Shown here: piece by piece, positions 60,142 through 64,000 of the stretch
How positions within the stretch are numbered: the stretch's first letter is position 1
How the letters are laid out: every line of letters starts with the position of its first letter
Assembly: GCF_021545845.1 (NCBI RefSeq)
Contig: NZ_CP088923.1
Coordinates: forward strand, 2,232,001-2,296,000
Direction of reading: 5' to 3'
From: Rhodanobacter thiooxydans
GTDB taxonomy: Bacteria; Pseudomonadota; Gammaproteobacteria; Xanthomonadales; Rhodanobacteraceae
DNA length: 64,000 nucleotides
Made by a program: the position numbers and the translations under genes
Notes under the pieces: generated by a model
What the model was told of the DNA's origin: nothing
The model's database searches: none
What the model saw: only the letters and a program-made list of their open reading frames with translations

Positions 60142-60629
60142 TGAATGCCGGCATGCCGCAGGCGGTGCCGTCGTGCAGCGTGTTGCAGCGCTGCATCGAC
60201 TGGCCAGCGGCGCAGGCGCTGGTCGTCGCAGCCGCGCAGGCCGCACAGGACATGCGGGTACGCGTCAATGTGGCGGTGGTCGATCCGGCCGGCGTGCTGG
60301 CCGCGTTCCTGCGCATGCCTGGCGCGCCGCTGCACTCGGTGGAGATCGCCATCGACAAGGCCTACACCGCCGCGAGTTTCGGCCTGCCCACCTCGCGCTG
60401 GCCGCAGGCACTGGCCGAGCATTCCGCCGCAGTGCGCGAGGGCATCGTGCTGCGGCCGCGCTTCATCGCCTTCGGCGGCGGCCTGCCAGTGCTCGAAGAC
60501 GGCCAGCGCATCGGCGGCATCGGCGTCTCCGGTGGTAGCGAGGCGCAGGACGAGGCGATCGCGCACGCGGGCCTGGACGCCCTTCCCATGAATCTCTCAA
60601 AAGCCCGAACGAAGAAGAACGCGCCATGA
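60141..60629 (+). CDS. GlcG/HbpS-family protein of the meta-cleavage operon
   Basis: A 162-residue DUF336-type (GlcG/HbpS, Haem_degrading) protein: VNVAVVDPAGVLAAFLRM, AIDKAYTAASFGLPTS, IAFGGGLPVLEDGQRIGGI. Such genes recur in meta-cleavage operons after the dioxygenase; the role is uncertain, binding of haem or an aromatic metabolite has been proposed. Starts at the last base of dmpB (TGATG) and overlaps dmpC by 4 nt. Confidence 0.85.
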   Translation: MNAGMPQAVPSCSVLQRCIDWPAAQALVVAAAQAAQDMRVRVNVAVVDPAGVLAAFLRMPGAPLHSVEIAIDKAYTAASFGLPTSRWPQALAEHSAAVREGIVLRPRFIAFGGGLPVLEDGQRIGGIGVSGGSEAQDEAIAHAGLDALPMNLSKARTKKNAP

Positions 60630-62083
60630 AGCAATTCCAGAATTTCATCGACGGCGGCTGGGTCTCCACGCAGCGCCAGTTCGAGAACCGCAACCCGGTC
60701 GACAACCGCGTGATCGGCCAGGTCCACGAAGCCGGCCGCGCCGAGGTGGACCAGGCGGTACGCGCGGCGCGCGCGGCACTGCACGGGCCGTGGGGCGCGC
60801 TGAAGCTGGCCGAGCGGGTCGAGCTGCTGTACGCGGTGGCCGACGAGATCAACCGCCGCTTCGACGATTTCCTCGAGGCCGAGGTCGCCGACACCGGCAA
60901 GCCGCGCAGCATGGCCAGCCATATCGACATCCCCCGCGGCGCGGCCAATTTCAAGATCTTCGCCGACGTCATCAAGAACGTGCCGACGGAAACGTTCGAG
61001 ATGGCCACGCCCGACGGTGGCGCTGCGCTGAACTACGCCGTGCGCAAGCCGCGCGGCGTGATCGCGGTGGTCTGCCCGTGGAACCTGCCGCTGTTGCTGA
61101 TGACCTGGAAGGTCGGCCCCGCGCTGGCCTGCGGCAACACGGTGGTGGTCAAGCCGTCCGAGGAAACCCCGGCCACCGCGACCCTGCTCGGCGAGGTGAT
61201 GAACGCGGTCGGCGTGCCGAAGGGCGTCTACAACGTCGTGCATGGGCTCGGCCCGGATTCGGCCGGCGAGTTCCTGACCACGCACCGCGGCGTCGACGCG
61301 ATCACCTTCACCGGCGAGACGCGCACCGGCGAGGCAATCATGGCCGCGGCGTCGAAAGGCGTGCGCCCGGTGTCGTTCGAGCTGGGCGGCAAGAACGCCG
61401 GCATCGTGTTCGCCGACGCGGATTTCGATGCGGCGGTGGACGGCATCGCGCGCGCCGCCTTCGTCAACTGCGGCCAGGTTTGCCTGGGCACCGAGCGCGT
61501 CTACGTCGAGCGGCCGATCTTCGACAGGTTCGTCGCCGCGCTGAAGCAGAAAGCCGAGGCGATGAAACCCGGCGTGCCCGACGACAAGGCCACCGGCATC
61601 GGCCCGCTGATCTCGAAGGAGCACCAGCAGAAGGTGCTGCGTTACTACGCCAGCGCCAAGGCTGACGGCGCCACCATCGTCACCGGCGGCGGCGTGCCGA
61701 AGATGCCGGCCGCGCTGCAGGATGGCTCGTGGATCGAGCCGACGATCTGGACCGGACTGCCCGAGACCTCGGCGGTAGTGCGCGAGGAGATCTTCGGCCC
61801 GTGCTGCCACATCGCGCCGTTCGACAGCGAGGACGAAGTCGTCGCTCTCGCCAACGACACGCCCTACGGCCTGTGCACCACGGTGTGGACCGGGAACCTG
61901 GGCCGCGCGCATCGCGTCGCCGGCCGGATCGACGTCGGCATCACCTGGATCAACAGCTGGTTCCTGCGCGACCTGCGCACCGCGTTCGGCGGCAGCAAGC
62001 AGAGCGGCATCGGCCGCGAAGGCGGCGTGCACTCGCTGGAGTTCTACACCGAGCTGCGCAACGTCTGCATCAAGTACGCCTGA
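60626..62083 (+). CDS. dmpC: 2-hydroxymuconic semialdehyde dehydrogenase DmpC
   Basis: A 485-residue NAD-dependent aldehyde dehydrogenase. Catalytic Glu in FELGGKNAG, catalytic Cys in FVNCGQVCLGTERVYVE, and NAD-site text PWNLPLLLMTWK. It converts the ring-cleavage product to 4-oxalocrotonate. Same length as DmpC/XylG. Confidence 0.93.
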   Translation: MKQFQNFIDGGWVSTQRQFENRNPVDNRVIGQVHEAGRAEVDQAVRAARAALHGPWGALKLAERVELLYAVADEINRRFDDFLEAEVADTGKPRSMASHIDIPRGAANFKIFADVIKNVPTETFEMATPDGGAALNYAVRKPRGVIAVVCPWNLPLLLMTWKVGPALACGNTVVVKPSEETPATATLLGEVMNAVGVPKGVYNVVHGLGPDSAGEFLTTHRGVDAITFTGETRTGEAIMAAASKGVRPVSFELGGKNAGIVFADADFDAAVDGIARAAFVNCGQVCLGTERVYVERPIFDRFVAALKQKAEAMKPGVPDDKATGIGPLISKEHQQKVLRYYASAKADGATIVTGGGVPKMPAALQDGSWIEPTIWTGLPETSAVVREEIFGPCCHIAPFDSEDEVVALANDTPYGLCTTVWTGNLGRAHRVAGRIDVGITWINSWFLRDLRTAFGGSKQSGIGREGGVHSLEFYTELRNVCIKYA

Positions 62084-62103
62084 CCGCCATCCAGAGACCC
62101 GAC

Positions 62104-62946
62104 ATGAACGCCCACAGCAATCCCGAAATCGGCCAGGACATCGTCGCCGCCGGCATCCGCACCAACTACCACGACCTCAACCGTAGCGCCGCGGGCGTGC
62201 CGCTGCTGCTGATCCACGGCTCCGGCCCCGGCGTCAGTGCGTTCGCGAACTGGCGGCCGGTGATGCCGACGTTCGCCGAGCGCCGTCGCGTGGTTGCGCC
62301 GGACATGGTCGGCTTCGGTTTCACCGACCGTCCCGCCGGTTACCACTACACGATGGACAACTGGGTCACCCATGCGATCGGCGTGATGGACGCGCTGAAG
62401 CTGCCACAGGTGGACCTGGTCGGCAACTCCTTCGGCGGTGCGCTGTCACTGGCGGTGGCCGTCCGCCATCCCGAGCGCGTGCGCCGGCTGGTGCTGATGG
62501 GCGCTGCCGGCGTGCCGTTCAAAATCACGCCGGGATTGGACGAAGTCTGGGGCTACCAGCCTTCGTTCGAGAACATGCGCAAGATGATGGATCTGTTCGC
62601 CTACGACCGCGCGCTGGTCACCGACGAACTGGCCGAGCTGCGCTACCGCGCCAGCATCCGGCCCGGCTTCCAGGAATCGTTCTCGGCGATGTTCCCGGCG
62701 CCGCGCCAGCGCGGCGTCGATGCGCTGTGCACGCCGACGGCGGACATCCGCGCGCTGCCGCACGAAACCCTGGTGATCCACGGCCGCGAGGATCAGGTGC
62801 TGCCGCTGGCGACCTCGCTCACCCTGGCCGACTGGATTCCGAACGCGCAGTTGCATGTGTTCGGCAAGTGCGGCCACTGGACCCAGATCGAGCACTCGGC
62901 ACGGTTCGCGCGCCTGGTCACCGACTTCCTCGACGAGGCCGCGTGA
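62104..62946 (+). CDS. dmpD: 2-hydroxymuconic semialdehyde hydrolase DmpD
   Basis: A 280-residue alpha/beta hydrolase. Oxyanion region LIHGSGPGVSAFANW, nucleophile Ser in GNSFGG, Asp in HGREDQVLP and His in KCGHWTQIEH. Hydrolyses C-C bonds in the meta-cleavage product, the alternative branch to DmpC. Starts 20 bp after dmpC. Confidence 0.94.
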   Translation: MNAHSNPEIGQDIVAAGIRTNYHDLNRSAAGVPLLLIHGSGPGVSAFANWRPVMPTFAERRRVVAPDMVGFGFTDRPAGYHYTMDNWVTHAIGVMDALKLPQVDLVGNSFGGALSLAVAVRHPERVRRLVLMGAAGVPFKITPGLDEVWGYQPSFENMRKMMDLFAYDRALVTDELAELRYRASIRPGFQESFSAMFPAPRQRGVDALCTPTADIRALPHETLVIHGREDQVLPLATSLTLADWIPNAQLHVFGKCGHWTQIEHSARFARLVTDFLDEAA

Positions 62947-62950
62947 CGCC

Positions 62951-63739
62951 ATGGCCATGAAACCGCAGGACATCCGCAAGCACGGCGACGAGTTGTACGA
63001 GGCGCTGGCCGCGCGCCGCGCGGTGGCGCCGCTGACCGACCGCGTGCCGGACATCGACATCGACGACGCCTACCGCATCCAGCTGCGCATGATCGAGCGC
63101 CGCATCGAGCAGGGCGAGACGGTCGTCGGCAAGAAGATCGGCGTCACCTCCAAAGCGGTGCAGAACATGCTCAAGGTCTACCAGCCGGACTTCGGCCAGC
63201 TGCTGTCGGGCATGGTCTACAGCGAAGGCGAGCCGATCCCGGTGGACACGCTGATCGCGCCCAAGGCCGAGGCGGAGGTGGCGTTCATCCTCAAGGCCGA
63301 CCTCAATGGTCCGGGCATCAGCGCCGCCGACGTGCTGCGCGCCACCGACTTCGTACTGCCGTGTTTCGAGATCGTCGATTCACGCATCCAGGACTGGAAA
63401 ATCAAGATCCAGGACACCGTCGCCGACAACGCCTCCTGCGGCGTATTCGTGCTCGGTGGCACGCCGCGCTCGCTGCGCGGGCTGGATCTCGCCGTCGCCG
63501 GCATGGTGGTCGAGAAGAACGGCGATGTCGTGTCGACCGCCGCCGGTGCCGCGGTGCAGGGCTCGCCGGTCAACGCGGTGGCCTGGCTGGCCAACACGCT
63601 CGGTACGCTCGGCATCCCGCTCAAGGCGGGCGAGGTGATCCTGTCCGGTTCGCAGTCGCCGCTGATGCCAGTCGTGGCCGGCGATTCCTTCCACTGCAGC
63701 GTCGGCGGCCTCGGCAGCTGCTCGGTGCGCTTCGCCTGA
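62951..63739 (+). CDS. dmpE: 2-oxopent-4-enoate hydratase DmpE
   Basis: A 262-residue enzyme of the hydratase/decarboxylase family (VVGKKIGVTSKAVQNML, KAEAEVAFIL, LPCFEIVDSRIQDW, VNAVAWLANTLG). Hydrates 2-oxopent-4-enoate to 4-hydroxy-2-oxovalerate. ATG 62951 is 4 bp after dmpD. Confidence 0.93.
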   Translation: MAMKPQDIRKHGDELYEALAARRAVAPLTDRVPDIDIDDAYRIQLRMIERRIEQGETVVGKKIGVTSKAVQNMLKVYQPDFGQLLSGMVYSEGEPIPVDTLIAPKAEAEVAFILKADLNGPGISAADVLRATDFVLPCFEIVDSRIQDWKIKIQDTVADNASCGVFVLGGTPRSLRGLDLAVAGMVVEKNGDVVSTAAGAAVQGSPVNAVAWLANTLGTLGIPLKAGEVILSGSQSPLMPVVAGDSFHCSVGGLGSCSVRFA

Positions 63740-63752
63740 TGAGCACGACGCC

Positions 63753-64000
63753 ATGACCCTCGACCAACAAACCATCCAGCAACTGGCGGTGCATCTCGAA
63801 GATGCCGAACTGCATGCGCACGCCGTCGCCAAGATCACCGACGCGCACCCGGCGCTGGACTGGGACGACGCCTACGCCATCCAGACGGCGATCCGCAGCC
63901 GCAAGGAAGCACGCGGCGCGCGCGTCGCCGGTCACAAGGCCGGCCTGACCTCGCGCGCCAAGATGAAGCAGATGGGCGTCGCCACGCCATGCTTCGGCCT
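63753..64000 (+). CDS. dmpH: 4-oxalocrotonate decarboxylase DmpH, cut by the window edge
   Basis: The first 82 codons of a gene that runs past the right edge: HLEDAELHAHAVAKITDAHP, WDDAYAIQTAIRSRKEARG and GHKAGLTSRAKMKQMGV are typical of DmpH/XylI. It decarboxylates the 4-oxalocrotonate made by DmpC and partners DmpE. The order differs from Pseudomonas dmp, where dmpF and dmpG lie between dmpE and dmpH. Confidence 0.88.
   Translation, partial: MTLDQQTIQQLAVHLEDAELHAHAVAKITDAHPALDWDDAYAIQTAIRSRKEARGARVAGHKAGLTSRAKMKQMGVATPCFG

Overview
The window is GC-rich, densely coded DNA of a metal-exposed, aromatic-degrading gammaproteobacterium. Gene content and the style of its intergenic repeats resemble Xanthomonadales (Rhodanobacteraceae-like), but no rRNA or other marker gene is present, so that placement is inference.

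Layout. 1-5.1 kb: end of a mercuric reductase (merA), a MerR-type metal regulator with a small thioredoxin-like partner, two MerR-type operators, and a three-gene envelope operon (outer-membrane barrel, periplasmic CxxC metal-binding protein, membrane-anchored beta-propeller) interrupted by five back-to-back hairpins. 5.2-11.4 kb: leftward desaturase, NrtS-like, peroxidase-like/AhpD, haloacid dehalogenase, DoxX-like, EthD and isochorismatase genes with a divergent AraC regulator. 11.4-26.3 kb: an apparent ECF-sigma regulon. It holds CBS-domain, DUF427 and patatin genes, a bufferin operon (bufA-bufB-bufC-doxX), the sigma factor itself, a VTT/MerA-like fusion, an arsenosugar cluster (arsS, frameshifted arsM, two glycosyltransferases), a PiT phosphate transporter, and a secreted protein with ten Lys-Cys pairs followed by a DUF6969-like gene. 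Six 31-bp promoter-like sites of identical architecture (GAATC-type -35 box, 14-bp spacer, TCTATG-type -10 box) precede these units, and a seventh, decayed one precedes a decayed peroxiredoxin gene. 26.6-31.3 kb: gene debris, then a chromate-type locus (DUF1259, chrB, MFS) and a YncE-like propeller.

32.4-64 kb: a phenol catabolic operon of the dmp type: DmpR-like sigma-54 activator, phenol hydroxylase dmpKLMNOP, then ferredoxin, catechol 2,3-dioxygenase and the meta-cleavage genes dmpC, D, E and H (cut by the window edge). The reductase gene dmpP is split by a 19,674-bp Tn3-family transposon (38359-58032) with 38-bp inverted repeats and a 5-bp GACAC target duplication. Removing the element and one GACAC copy restores a 358-codon dmpP in frame.

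The transposon has a Tn4651-like layout: tnpA at the left end, and a divergent tyrosine recombinase plus KfrA-like coiled-coil protein (tnpS/tnpT type) around an AT-rich resolution-site candidate. Its cargo is not ordinary resistance genes but second copies of core gene-expression and stress functions: two DksA/TraR-type zinc fingers, PNPase, GroEL (no GroES, no GGM tail), release factor RF3, DUF3606, SulP transporter, universal stress protein, cyclopropane fatty acid synthase, MFS transporter and NudE. This cargo and the ECF regulon joining copper-type RiPP and arsenosugar genes are the two most notable systems in the window.
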